This document shows positions 42,178 through 50,960 of a DNA stretch of 64,000 nucleotides, one piece after another (within the stretch, counting starts at the first letter, position 1; every line of letters begins with the position of its first letter). Below the pieces are notes generated by a model, which saw only the letters and a list, made by a program, of their open reading frames with translations, did not search any database and was not told the DNA's origin. A program made the position numbers and the translations under genes. This stretch comes from RUG100 sp050953425 (GTDB taxonomy: Bacteria; Bacillota; Clostridia; Peptostreptococcales; Anaerovoracaceae): positions 1 to 64,000 of the forward strand of contig JBMNMQ010000003.1 of NCBI GenBank assembly GCA_050953425.1. Reading direction: 5' to 3'.

Positions 42178-42278
42178 AGGACCTGCAGCGGATTCGAAGT
42201 TGAGTTCGAATGACGGACCTGACACGGCCGGCGTGGCTTGGATCAAGCCACGCCGGCCGATGCAGGTCCTCGGTCAGG
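42178..42278. other. Large perfect palindrome within nested inverted repeats
   Basis: CGGCCGGCGTGGCTTG (42225-42240) pairs over all 16 bases with 42244-42259, leaving only GAT as loop. AGGACCTGCA (42178-42187) and TGCAGGTCCT (42261-42270) enclose it, and CCTGAC / GTCAGG (42218, 42273) add another pair. A GGAGCGAAGCGAC tract follows. There is no T-run. The structure suits a transfer origin or cruciform binding site of a decayed element; the 41989-42451 stretch has no gene. Confidence 0.6.
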
Positions 42279-42451
42279 CCTGCAGGCAGTGCGGAGCGAA
42301 GCGACAGCAATGCCGTGGCAGGCTGCAGCCAAGTAAAATTTTGCGAACGAAACAAAGCAGAAAGCGACTGCAAAATACGATATATTAAGTTATTAATGAC
42401 AGTGCGGCTGGAAACAGCGGCTCTGTTTTATTTGGAAGAATCTGAATGCAG

Positions 42452-42618
42452 GTATATTCAGAGCGAATTAGAATAGATGATGGAGAATATAAAATGGCAG
42501 TGATGGGACTGGATGTATTCAGAAAATACTTTGATGGCTATGAGGACTGCTACACGATCATTGGCGGTACTGCATGCGAAATTCTGATGTCTGAAGCCGA
42601 ACTGGATTTCAGAGCACA
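42452..42618 (+). pseudogene. Decayed copy of the AbiE-like gene junction
   Basis: From 42452 the bases follow the sequence at about 5687-5860 closely: the last codons of the regulator (with CAG changed to TAG), then MAVMGLDVFRKYFDGYEDCYTIIGGTACEILMSEA-type sequence in which the first 47 codons of the nucleotidyltransferase are recognisable. It breaks at DFRA, just before the D-x-D motif. The remainder is missing and replaced by a MobC-like tail. Confidence 0.8.
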
Positions 42619-42795
42619 AGCGCTCTCTACCATAAGATCGTCGTTGTAGGAAATGAGCATTTGAGGCGGAGGATCATCGAAGAGCTCGAGAGACTTGAAC
42701 CGTTCCTGGTCAGGATCGCAGAAGGCGAAACAGGAAATGAAGTGATCATGAAAGAGCTCCGTACGATCTCTGAATTCACGGACAAGTGGGAATGA
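42619..42795 (+). pseudogene. C-terminal fragment of a MobC-like gene
   Basis: The frame reads YHKIVVVGNEHLRRRIIEELE, then LRTISEFTDKWE and a stop. It matches the second half of the protein at 31311-31646 (IVVVGNERLRRRIIERLE). The N-terminal ribbon-helix-helix is missing, cut at the junction with the nucleotidyltransferase fragment. Confidence 0.75.
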
Positions 42796-42944
42796 ACTCG
42801 AAGTGACTCAGGGCAGCGGAAAACGGCTGCTCTGTTATTATATGTTTGTATTGAGAGTTTTGCTATTCTCCAAAAATAAAAATTATTTAAATTTGGGGAA
42901 TATGAGATTATAATAGGGGTAGAAGGCGATTCGGGAGATGGAAT

Positions 42945-44171
42945 ATGAAACTGATTGAGCGGAAAGATTATTTAAAAGTTCTGATAGACTGTATGAATAC
43001 ACCTGACATCAAGGTGATTACTGGCATACGCAGATCCGGGAAATCCATGCTGATGGATTATTTTGCAAAGAAGATCATGGAAATGAATGCCAGGGCCAAT
43101 ATCATTCACGTGAACTTTAACCTGACGGAATATGAGAACCTCCTGGAATATCACAAACTGGAGCAGCATATTGAGGATCACTATTCGGCCGGGAGAAACA
43201 ACTATGTTATGATCGATGAAGTCCAGATGTGTGAAGGCTTTGAGAAGGCCGTTAACAGTCTGCATGAAAAGCTGAAATATGACATCTATGTCACTGGTTC
43301 CAATGCGTTTCTCCAGAGCAGTGATCTGGCGACATTGTTTGTAGGCAGAACATTTGAGGTACAGATATATCCGTTTTCATTCTCGGAGTATCTTGCATAC
43401 TTTCCCTCTGAAAATATTTACGGTGCACTGACGGATTATCTCAGAGTCGGAGGTATGTCGGGGTCGTATGTTTACAGGAATCCGGCGCAGCGCAGTGCCT
43501 ATCTCAATAATGATGTCCTGAATTCCCTGATTGTGAGAGATATTGAGAGTAAGCGCAAGATACGCAATACGACCCTGCTGAACGATCTGATCGACTACCT
43601 GATGGACAATATTGGGAATCTCACCTCCATACGGTCCATAGCGGACACACTTGAGAGCAGGCATATGAAAGCAGATCATAAAACGGTCGGCAAATATATT
43701 GATTATCTGTGCAGGTCGTATCTCTTCTGCAAAGTAAAGAGGTACGATATCCGTGGAAAGAAATATCTGAGCACTGAAGAAAAGTATTATCTTACAGATC
43801 ATGCTTTTCGCTATGCCAGACTGGGCACGCGTTATATGGATTTTGGAAGAATACTGGAAAATGCCGTGGCGGTCGAACTGCTCAGAAGAAAGTATGAAGT
43901 ATATGTTGGTGTCCTGTATAAAAAGGAAATCGACTTTGTGGCTGTCAGGGAAAATCGCAAGGTATATATTCAGGTAGCGAATGATATTACAGATCCGTCG
44001 ACTTTCGACAGGGAAACAGCACCGCTGCTTAAAATCAGCGATGGATATCCGAAGATACTGATTGCGAGGACCTTTCAGCCCGAAACAGATTATCAGGGGA
44101 TTCGCATTATCGACGCCGCCGAATGGCTGTCTGCTCCTCAAAATCAAGGAAACGATTATTTTGGGGAATAG
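42945..44171 (+). CDS. AAA-family ATPase with DUF4143 domain
   Basis: A 408-residue protein. Residues 1-150 are the AAA_14 domain with Walker A GIRRSGKS (about 27-34) and Walker B YVMIDEVQ. Residues about 200-370 are the DUF4143 domain (YLTDHAFRYARLG, ENAVAVELLRRKYEVYVG), a PD-(D/E)XK-like fold in which KKEIDFVAVRENRKVYIQV fits the pattern of the catalytic strand. Widespread in Firmicutes, function unknown. No clear operon partner; flanked by mobile remnants. Confidence 0.85.
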   Translation: MKLIERKDYLKVLIDCMNTPDIKVITGIRRSGKSMLMDYFAKKIMEMNARANIIHVNFNLTEYENLLEYHKLEQHIEDHYSAGRNNYVMIDEVQMCEGFEKAVNSLHEKLKYDIYVTGSNAFLQSSDLATLFVGRTFEVQIYPFSFSEYLAYFPSENIYGALTDYLRVGGMSGSYVYRNPAQRSAYLNNDVLNSLIVRDIESKRKIRNTTLLNDLIDYLMDNIGNLTSIRSIADTLESRHMKADHKTVGKYIDYLCRSYLFCKVKRYDIRGKKYLSTEEKYYLTDHAFRYARLGTRYMDFGRILENAVAVELLRRKYEVYVGVLYKKEIDFVAVRENRKVYIQVANDITDPSTFDRETAPLLKISDGYPKILIARTFQPETDYQGIRIIDAAEWLSAPQNQGNDYFGE

Positions 44172-44224
44172 AAACCTCAATACAGATTTCAAAAAGAAAA
44201 TGACAAACTTCAAATGGAAAGAGA

Positions 44225-44465
44225 TATGGGCATGTCCCTGATCAAGGCAAGAGTCGTCATTCTATTTATGCCTGGTACAATGAATTTCAAATGAACGAGG
44301 AACTTCACGAAAAACGCCGTTCCTCCCCTAAATTCACAGATGAGCAGAGACGTACAGCTGTGAAATATTTTCTTGAACATGGACGGTGCGTTTCGAGAAC
44401 AGTGAAAAAACTGGGATATCCATCAAGAACTACTTTGAGCAGTTGGCTTGAAGAAGACGTTCCTG
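44225..44465 (+). pseudogene. IS3-family OrfA fragment
   Basis: The frame GHVPDQGKSRHSIYAWYNEF, then KFTDEQRRTAVKYFLEHGR and LGYPSRTTLSSWLEED is the N-terminal HTH part of an IS3/IS150-like OrfA. No upstream start or downstream OrfB remains. It is fused directly to a Fic fragment. Confidence 0.65.
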
Positions 44466-44471
44466 GTTATG

Positions 44472-44759
44472 GCTTTTGTTGTATATATGCTTGGTGTTAT
44501 CATAGCAGCGTATCGAGATTTTATGGAACGGACGAAGCTGCTTGAGGAAAAGAAAGTTTTCAAGCCGGATCGAATTGAAGAAATGATGCGGAAAAAGATT
44601 GGTGCTTTTACAAAATCGGAGATACAGAAAGGATTTCCGGATATTGGACAGGCGACGATACAGCGAACACTTTCGAAACTCCAGAAGGAAAATAAGATCA
44701 TTAAAATCGGGGGCGGGCGATACACAAAATATCGCTGGAACCGGGATAGAGAGGATTAG
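44472..44759 (+). pseudogene. C-terminal fragment of a Fic-family protein
   Basis: VYMLGVIIAAYRDFMER and IGAFTKSEIQKGFPDIGQAT and the end GGGRYTKYRWN match the last helix and winged-helix tail of many Fic proteins. The catalytic HPFxxGNGR motif is absent. The frame is open back to a TTG at 44448, but that start lies in the IS3 fragment, so this is a truncated gene. Confidence 0.6.
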
Positions 44760-44773
44760 TTAAGGAGAAAAAC

Positions 44774-44880
44774 ATGATTGCAGGTGAGTTGAAAAATAAG
44801 ATCGATGGATTGGGGAAATATTCCGGACGGGCGGTCTTACGAACCCACTGGATGTGATCGAACAGATGACATATGACTTT
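44774..44880 (+). pseudogene. hsdM: Second HsdM N-terminal fragment
   Basis: MIAGELKNKIDGL and, after a one-base frame change, EIFRTGGLTNPLDVIEQMTY reproduce the first 33 or so residues of HsdM methylases. TAAGGAGAAAAAC supplies a ribosome site. Beyond MTY the sequence is unrelated. From there to 45217 I see only a possible C-terminal remnant ending SRLVHQIAGAMKDR and no gene. Confidence 0.65.
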
Positions 44881-45236
44881 GTCGTCCCGGCGATCATAGA
44901 ACCGGTGGAGTATTATCAGCCGCCGGAAAGGTATATTATGGGCTGACGACCATACCGGCCGAGGTCAGAAGAACCCGACCGACACTGGTCATTTTCTTCC
45001 GGCTTGGAATGGCCTGTGAACCCGACGTTTACAGCAACTACTGATGCGGCTCTGTTTCCGGGTACAGCCGGAACGACTGCGATCCTCCGCTGCGCGTTTC
45101 CCCCAGCGTGCAGCTTACGGATTTATGCGTATGACGCACGGCCTGCCGGAGTCTGATTCGGAAGAGCTTTCGCGGCTTGTTCATCAAATCGCCGGAGCGA
45201 TGAAAGACCGCTGAGTAAGCTCAGGCTGCGCGGCCG

Positions 45237-45290
45237 GATCGGGAAATTCGAACGTAAGATCAGGAAATGCAAACGTAAGATCGGGAAGGT
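45237..45290 (+). repeat. 21-bp tandem repeat before the macro-domain gene
   Basis: GATCGGGAAATTCGAACGTA(A) and GATCAGGAAATGCAAACGTA(A) are adjacent 21-base units, followed by GATCGGGAAGG, which supplies the ribosome site of the next gene. Slippage here would change leader length but not the frame. Confidence 0.6.
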
Positions 45291-45298
45291 GATGATCT

Positions 45299-46294
45299 AT
45301 GCCCTTGATGATCGTCCGTCAGGACATTACGAAAATGAAAGTCGATGCCATTGTAAATGCCGCAAATACGGAACTCCGCATGGAAGGAGGAGCCTGCGGC
45401 GCGATCTTCAAAGCTGCCGGAGAGCGGAAAATGCGGGCGGCCTGCGCCGAAGCGGCGCCCATACGCATCGGGGAAGCGGCCATAACACCCGGCTTCCGCC
45501 TGCCCGCTGAATACGTGATTCACGCAGCCGGACCGGTATATCGCGGTGAGGATGACGAGGGCTGTGCCGCACTGCTTCACCGCGCGTATACGAATTCCAT
45601 GAAGCTGGCCCTGGAACACAAATGCGAGAGCATCGCGTTTCCTCTTATCTCCGGCGAGGTATACGGATATCCCGCCGATAAGGCGCTCAAAACAGCTGTC
45701 GACGCTGTACGCGCGTTTCTCACGGATCACGAAATGGATGTTTATCTGGCGGTCTACGACAAGGCGGCTTTCAAGGCAAGCCGGGATCTTTTCGGCCAAG
45801 TCAAAAGTTATATCGACGAGTATTATTTCATCGAGCACGCGGAGCGGCCGCTGGATATACCCGGCGTGTACGGCAGCGTGGCATCAAAAGACGCGGATCT
45901 CGCCGCTTCCAAGGCCGCCGGGCTCAGTGCCATCGTCGGGGATCTGGACGAACCGTTCAATGAAACGCTCCTGAGACTGATCGACTCAAAAGGGTTGACC
46001 GACGCCGATGTATATAAGAAGGCCAACATCGATCGCAAGCTGTTTTCAAAGATTCGCATCGGCAGGGGCTATACGCCGGGAAAGAAAACTATACTGGCTC
46101 TTTGCATCGCTCTGGAACTGGATCTTTATGAGACCGACGATCTGCTCGAAAGAGCCGGGTACGCTCTTTCTCACAGTCAGCTTTTCGATGTCATAGTGGA
46201 ATATTTCATTGTAAATAAGGAGTACGATATCGATAAGATCAACGAAGTCCTGTTTTCCTATGATCAGCCGCTGCTTGGATCGATGTCGCGTTAA
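45299..46294 (+). CDS. Macro-domain protein with helical C-terminal domain
   Basis: A 331-residue protein with GGGAAGGTGATGATCT upstream. Residues 1-160 are a macro domain: VDAIVNAANTELRMEGGACGAIFKAAG, YVIHAAGPVYRG and FPLISGEVYGYP, which contact ADP-ribose. The usual Gly-rich loop is altered to MEGGACG. Residues about 210-331 form a helical domain (DADVYKKANIDRKLFSKIR, LCIALELDLYETDDLLERAG), which I know as a common partner of Firmicute macro proteins and which looks like an XRE-type HTH fold. It may remove ADP-ribose groups or sense ADP-ribose. A vWA gene follows. Confidence 0.82.
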   Translation: MPLMIVRQDITKMKVDAIVNAANTELRMEGGACGAIFKAAGERKMRAACAEAAPIRIGEAAITPGFRLPAEYVIHAAGPVYRGEDDEGCAALLHRAYTNSMKLALEHKCESIAFPLISGEVYGYPADKALKTAVDAVRAFLTDHEMDVYLAVYDKAAFKASRDLFGQVKSYIDEYYFIEHAERPLDIPGVYGSVASKDADLAASKAAGLSAIVGDLDEPFNETLLRLIDSKGLTDADVYKKANIDRKLFSKIRIGRGYTPGKKTILALCIALELDLYETDDLLERAGYALSHSQLFDVIVEYFIVNKEYDIDKINEVLFSYDQPLLGSMSR

Positions 46295-46365
46295 AAGCGA
46301 CCACATCGATTCCTTCCCGCTGTATCCTTTAGTAAAAATTACAGTAGCACAGGGAGGGCATGGAG

Positions 46366-47019
46366 ATGAAAAAAGATCTTACGGAACTGGTATTTATACT
46401 TGACAAGAGCGGTTCGATGTTTGAGCTGGAGAGCGACACGATCGGCGGCTACAATTCGATGTTGAAGAAGCAGCGTTCGCTCGACGGCAAATGTGTGATC
46501 ACGACGGTGCTGTTCGACAGCGGCTGCAGGCTGCTGCACGACCGTATCGACATCCGCGCCGTGAAGCCGATCACGGAAGAGGATTATCAGACCGGCGGCA
46601 GCACCGCACTCCTCGACGCGATCGGGAGGACGATCCACAATATTGGAACTACTCAAAAAAACACATCTGACGAATTCAGAGCGGACAAGGTGCTGTTCGT
46701 GATCATCACGGACGGCATGGAAAATGACAGCCGTCAGTATACCGCGGATCAGGTGAAGGCGATGATCGAACGGCAGAAAGAAAAATTCGGATGGGAATTC
46801 ATATTTTTGGGCGCCAATATCGACGCTGTGGAAACAGCCGGAACGATCGGGATCAGTGCGAACAGAGCTGCGGACTATGTGGCGGACAGCTGCGGTATTG
46901 AGCTCAATTACCGCATGATGAGTGAGGTAGTCGCCGAATACAGGCAGAATGACGAAGTGTCGGACGAAGCGCTTGAAGCTATTCGAAGAGACGAGAAACG
47001 GCGCAGCGGCCGTCGCTAA
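46366..47019 (+). CDS. von Willebrand factor A domain protein
   Basis: About 217 residues, ATG 46366 with GGGAGGGCATGGAG upstream (ATG 46360 is too close to that site). A complete MIDAS is visible: DKSGSM near residue 14, a Thr in GGSTALLDA and the Asp in VIITDGMEN. The fold is the stand-alone cytosolic vWA type seen beside TerD or macro proteins. Only 71 bases from the macro gene and same strand, so an operon is likely. The tail is charged and basic. Confidence 0.85.
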   Translation: MKKDLTELVFILDKSGSMFELESDTIGGYNSMLKKQRSLDGKCVITTVLFDSGCRLLHDRIDIRAVKPITEEDYQTGGSTALLDAIGRTIHNIGTTQKNTSDEFRADKVLFVIITDGMENDSRQYTADQVKAMIERQKEKFGWEFIFLGANIDAVETAGTIGISANRAADYVADSCGIELNYRMMSEVVAEYRQNDEVSDEALEAIRRDEKRRSGRR

Positions 47020-47512
47020 AGCCGCACCCGGTACGCGGGCAGCGAGTTTTGTCATGCATTGATCGGGCGGCTCACCGGGCCGATAATGGCGTACTTCATC
47101 GTTGCAGGACACATACACTTATCGGATCTGAAAAATACGCGCCGTACTTTGTTTTTCGGAACGAGACAAGACGCAGGGTTTTGATGCACCGGTATATAGA
47201 TATACACATCAGCCGGAAATGTTCGAAAAAAGGATGCACCGGCTGTGGACATATGGTACAATAGACAAAAGATTTTGAAAATATAAGGGGGGGGGATCAG
47301 GGCGCGGGCTGCCGTCCTGGAAAAGGTGAGAGTATGGTATGGACAACCCGCGTTGAGGTACAACGCCTCGGACAGAAAAACGGACATACAGAAAAACAGG
47401 CAGGCAGACGGAATCTGTCTTATTGGCATATAGTAAAGTTCGTTACGGGAGATCGTACCCGCGTTTGATCGCGGCAGGTCTCTCTTTGCTGTGTGAGAAA
47501 TGAGGTGAAGAG
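47020..47512 (+). promoter_or_regulatory. Intergenic region with a 9-G tract
   Basis: No gene is supported here. TGGTACAAT (47252-47260) could be an extended -10 box. A run of nine G (47287-47295) lies about 35 bases downstream, within the likely untranslated leader of the BspA-like gene. Long homopolymers are prone to slippage and can tune expression. Confidence 0.35.
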
Positions 47513-49915
47513 ATGAAAGAGAAGAAGTTGAAAAAAATCCCGGCGTTGATTCTGTCGGTGCTGCTGGTGCTGACCATGATGCCGCTGCTTCCGGGCGCGG
47601 TGCCGGAGGCGCACGCGGTCGACGGAGGATCGATCCCGGAGGGGTACTGCGGGGAGACTGTATCGTACAGTGTCCGGTCATTCATCCCGACGCCGCAGGA
47701 TTACAAGTTCGAAAAAGTTTCGGGGCCGGACTGGCTTACCGTCAGTGAAGACGGAGATGTCACCGGCACCAGGCCGGACAGGGCGTGCGAGGCAGCGACT
47801 CTGCACATCCTGGCGGAATACAAGTATACGGATAAGTACGACGAAAAGGACATCTATGTCACCGTCGGCGCCGTGAAGAAACCGCCGGCGGACTATTCCG
47901 GGAAAGCTTACGCGGTACGCTCGCAGGACGGGAGCACGCTGTGGTTCATCCGTTCGAAAGAGGATGTGACTGACGGCACGCATACAACGATTACGAGCAT
48001 CAGCGGCGGCAGCTATACCGGAACGGTGTACGCGGATATCGAAACAATCCCGTATGAGATGCCGGAGGACATATTTTCGGGCTCGTACCCGAATACGGTC
48101 CCGAAGTGGTACACCTACGGAGACAAAAATATCAGGAAAGCGGTATTCGTGGACTACATCAGACCGCGTTCGACGGCCTGCTGGTTCTATATGAAATGGG
48201 CGTTGACAGAGATCGATTCCATCTACAAGCTCGACACGTCGAACGTGACGAACATGGAGGGTATGTTTGGCTTCTGCATGAAGATGACCGAACTGGACCT
48301 CAGCGGATTCGACACCTCCCGCGTGACCAATATGGTAGATATGTTCAGAGGATGCAAGGTTCTCCCTTCGCTGGATGTGAGCGGATTCGACACCTCCCGC
48401 GTTACCGACATGAGGGGCATGTTTGACGAGTGCCGGGCGTTGAAGACCCTCGATTTCGGCAATTTCGACACATCGAGCGTGACGAATATGTGGGGAATGT
48501 TCAGTGAGTGCACGGCTCTGGAGGAAGTCGATCTGAGCAGTTTCGACACCTCGAATGTCACGGCCACGGGTACGATGTTCTTTTATGCCAAACGGCTGAA
48601 AGCACTGGATTTGAGCGGTTTTGACCTGTCAAAAAACAAAAAGACTACTATAGAAGGCTACACTGGCTATTGGGGTTTGAAGCAGATGTTCGACGGCGCG
48701 TGCCTTGAAAGCGGACCGGTCACCGGGTACGCGGCCGACAAGGCGAATGCCGCCAAGCTCAATTCCAAGGAATACACGTATATCGACAATAGCAAGCTTC
48801 GTTTCGTCGCAAAATCTCCGTTGAGCTTCAATGTGTATCTGCACTACAACGACGGCACGACCCCCGTCAAGAAGATGACCCGCGCCGCCGGAAAAGCCAT
48901 GACGCTGCCGGTGCCGAAACGCGCAGGTTACAGTTTTGGCGGCTGGTTCCATGAGGCGTCATTGAGTGGAGGCGCCGTGACGACGATTGCTTCCGGCGCA
49001 GTCGGCACCCGTCATTATCACGCGAAATGGGTGCCGTCCGCAAGTGCGGTCACCGTCAGCTTCAATTCCAGAGGCGGCAGCAAAATCACGCCTCTGGCGG
49101 TGGAAAAAGGGACTGCCGTGAACAGGCCGGCTGATCCGGCCAGATCCGGATATACCTTCGAAGGCTGGTACCGGGACAAAGCCTGCAAGAAGGCATATGA
49201 TTTCAAGACGAAGGTCACCGGGAACATCACGCTTTACGCGAAATGGAACACACCGAAGCAGAATACCGCTGCTGTCGTGAAGAAACTTTCCGCTGTAAAA
49301 GACAACAAAGAACCGGCGGGATCGGCCTACCGCATCCTGCGGCTGCGCACAACGAAGGTCGGGAAGAAAAACATAACACTCCGCTGGAACAAGGTAAAAG
49401 GCGCTTCCAAATACATCGTGTTCGCAAACCGCTGCGGAAAGAAATACAAATACAAGGCGATGAAACAGACAAAGAAAACGACCCTGAATGTCAAGAAGGT
49501 CGCTAAGAAGAAACTGCAGAAAGGCAAATATTACAAGTTCTTTGTGGCCGCGATCAGGAAAAACGGAAAGACAATCAGAGTTTCCAAAACGATGCATGTC
49601 GCGACAACGGGCGGAAAGGCCGGGAATTTCAGGAGCGTAAAAGTGACGAAAGCACGGAACGGGGCGATACGGATCGACGCAAGCAAAATCACCAGTGAGA
49701 AAGACCGCTACCGGAAGTTAAAAGTCAAAACGGTCAAGCAGCCGAAGAAAAAGGTATCACTTCACCGCAGGATCCGTTACGAGTCTTCCGATACTTCGGT
49801 CGCGACGGTGAACAGCAGGGGAACAATCCGGCTCAGGGGTCTGGGCATCTGCTATATCTACGCCTACGCGCAGGACGGGCATGTCGCGAAAGTCAAAGTC
49901 GTTGTCTATGCTTGA
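47513..49915 (+). CDS. BspA/InlB-type secreted surface protein
   Basis: An 800-residue protein, AATGAGGTGAAGAG before the ATG. Signal peptide at 1-37 (KKIPALILSVLLVLTMMPLLPGA). Residues about 225-390 carry four to five DUF285/BspA 24-residue repeats with the SxFDTSxVTNMxxMF pattern. Residues about 435-580 are two InlB-type (Flg_new) beta-grasp repeats (GYSFGGWFHEASL, GYTFEGWYRDKAC). Then follow a fibronectin-III-like (Lys-rich) domain and a bacterial Ig-like end (YESSDTSVATVNSRG). No LPXTG motif is visible, so anchoring is unknown. Likely a cell-surface adhesin. Confidence 0.88.
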   Translation: MKEKKLKKIPALILSVLLVLTMMPLLPGAVPEAHAVDGGSIPEGYCGETVSYSVRSFIPTPQDYKFEKVSGPDWLTVSEDGDVTGTRPDRACEAATLHILAEYKYTDKYDEKDIYVTVGAVKKPPADYSGKAYAVRSQDGSTLWFIRSKEDVTDGTHTTITSISGGSYTGTVYADIETIPYEMPEDIFSGSYPNTVPKWYTYGDKNIRKAVFVDYIRPRSTACWFYMKWALTEIDSIYKLDTSNVTNMEGMFGFCMKMTELDLSGFDTSRVTNMVDMFRGCKVLPSLDVSGFDTSRVTDMRGMFDECRALKTLDFGNFDTSSVTNMWGMFSECTALEEVDLSSFDTSNVTATGTMFFYAKRLKALDLSGFDLSKNKKTTIEGYTGYWGLKQMFDGACLESGPVTGYAADKANAAKLNSKEYTYIDNSKLRFVAKSPLSFNVYLHYNDGTTPVKKMTRAAGKAMTLPVPKRAGYSFGGWFHEASLSGGAVTTIASGAVGTRHYHAKWVPSASAVTVSFNSRGGSKITPLAVEKGTAVNRPADPARSGYTFEGWYRDKACKKAYDFKTKVTGNITLYAKWNTPKQNTAAVVKKLSAVKDNKEPAGSAYRILRLRTTKVGKKNITLRWNKVKGASKYIVFANRCGKKYKYKAMKQTKKTTLNVKKVAKKKLQKGKYYKFFVAAIRKNGKTIRVSKTMHVATTGGKAGNFRSVKVTKARNGAIRIDASKITSEKDRYRKLKVKTVKQPKKKVSLHRRIRYESSDTSVATVNSRGTIRLRGLGICYIYAYAQDGHVAKVKVVVYA

Positions 49916-49930
49916 GGCATGAGGAAAAAC

Positions 49931-49971
49931 AAAAAACCGTCAGCAGTTTTCAGACTGCTGGCGGTTTTTTC
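49931..49971 (+). terminator. Strong terminator
   Basis: CCGTCAGCAG (49937-49946) pairs with CTGCTGGCGG (49955-49964), with one G-U, flanked by a run of A and followed by six T. It lies 15 bases after the stop of the surface protein gene. Confidence 0.9.
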
Positions 49972-50239
49972 TGCTCCAGAACTCGCTGAGGAAGTACTGC
50001 CGCAGCCGCTTGCAGCCCGGAATGCGAAGAAAACGGAAACAAAGACTACCCCCTGCGGGCAGATCGCAGTCACTCCGAGTTTTATAAAGACAGCCGTAGA
50101 TCCGGCCGGTGCGCTGGAATATGTCAATATCCTCACCATGCAATATTGGAAAAAACCGGCAGCGAATGGGAAAGAACGGAAATGCAACGGCAGCTGTGAC
50201 CGACAGTTCTTTACCGGCCCAGACCGCATCAATCACGAT

Positions 50240-50575
50240 CCGTTATGGAAAATACGTTATGCCTGTTCCGTAATATTCGATTCGAACGGTGGAAGTGATG
50301 TACCTTCTCAGAGGAGGAATAAGCGGAAAAAAGCAGGAAACCCGCTGACCCGGCGAAAGCGGGATATTCTTCCGATGACTGGTATACAGAAAGTACATGC
50401 ACAAAGTCATATGACTTCGGCAAGCCGGCCGCGGGGGACCTGCCGTTCTATGTTAAATGGAAGTCGGCCGCACAGAATATTGCCGAGGCTGCGGCGAGAC
50501 TGGCGAAGACCGGCGACAAGGCTGACCCTGCAGAATCCGGGCTCGCACTTCTTCAGCTGCGCTGCCGAAGATAGT
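50240..50575 (+). pseudogene. Decayed InlB-repeat surface protein
   Basis: In one frame VIFDSNGGSDVPSQ and in another KPADPAKAGYSSDDWYTE, then YDFGKPAAGDLPFYVKW recreate an InlB-type repeat like those of the intact gene just upstream (DPARSGYTFEGWYRDKA). At least one frameshift separates the parts and no start is left. It is a relic of a paralogous surface protein; other bases between 49972 and 50960 show no gene. Confidence 0.7.
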
Positions 50576-50960
50576 TCCTCCGCTCTTATTCCTGGAAAAA
50601 GTTTCACTTGCACGAACATGTTGAGATGATGCGCAAGGCAGGAAAGGTGATATCGATTAAGGCCGGCAATGCAAAATCTACATCTGCGCATAGAACAGGA
50701 TTCGGACGAGCACGAAGATCACAGTAAAATATGATGATCCGTTAAAAGACCGTGAAAAAGGCTGTTCCATGACGGAGGCGCCTTTTTTAGGATAAGGGTG
50801 CTTTCAAAGACAATTTGGTCCCAGATGGGGTTATTTTCGCCATATTACAGGTCATTTTCGCAAAAATGCATAGTATTGCATTAAAAGTGCTAGAGTCTTC
50901 AGTAACAAGCCAAAGTTCAGACAACTCGACAGAAACTTTGTGTTAGAGAGGAGGATGGCA

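Noticed and set aside
47049..47264. 71-codon frame after the vWA gene
   Set aside because: No ribosome site, no recognisable domain, and Arg/His/Cys-rich translation; treated as intergenic.
49919..50629. 236-codon open frame after the BspA-like gene
   Set aside because: The real InlB-type similarity lies in two different frames within it, so the long frame is a chance opening across a pseudogene.
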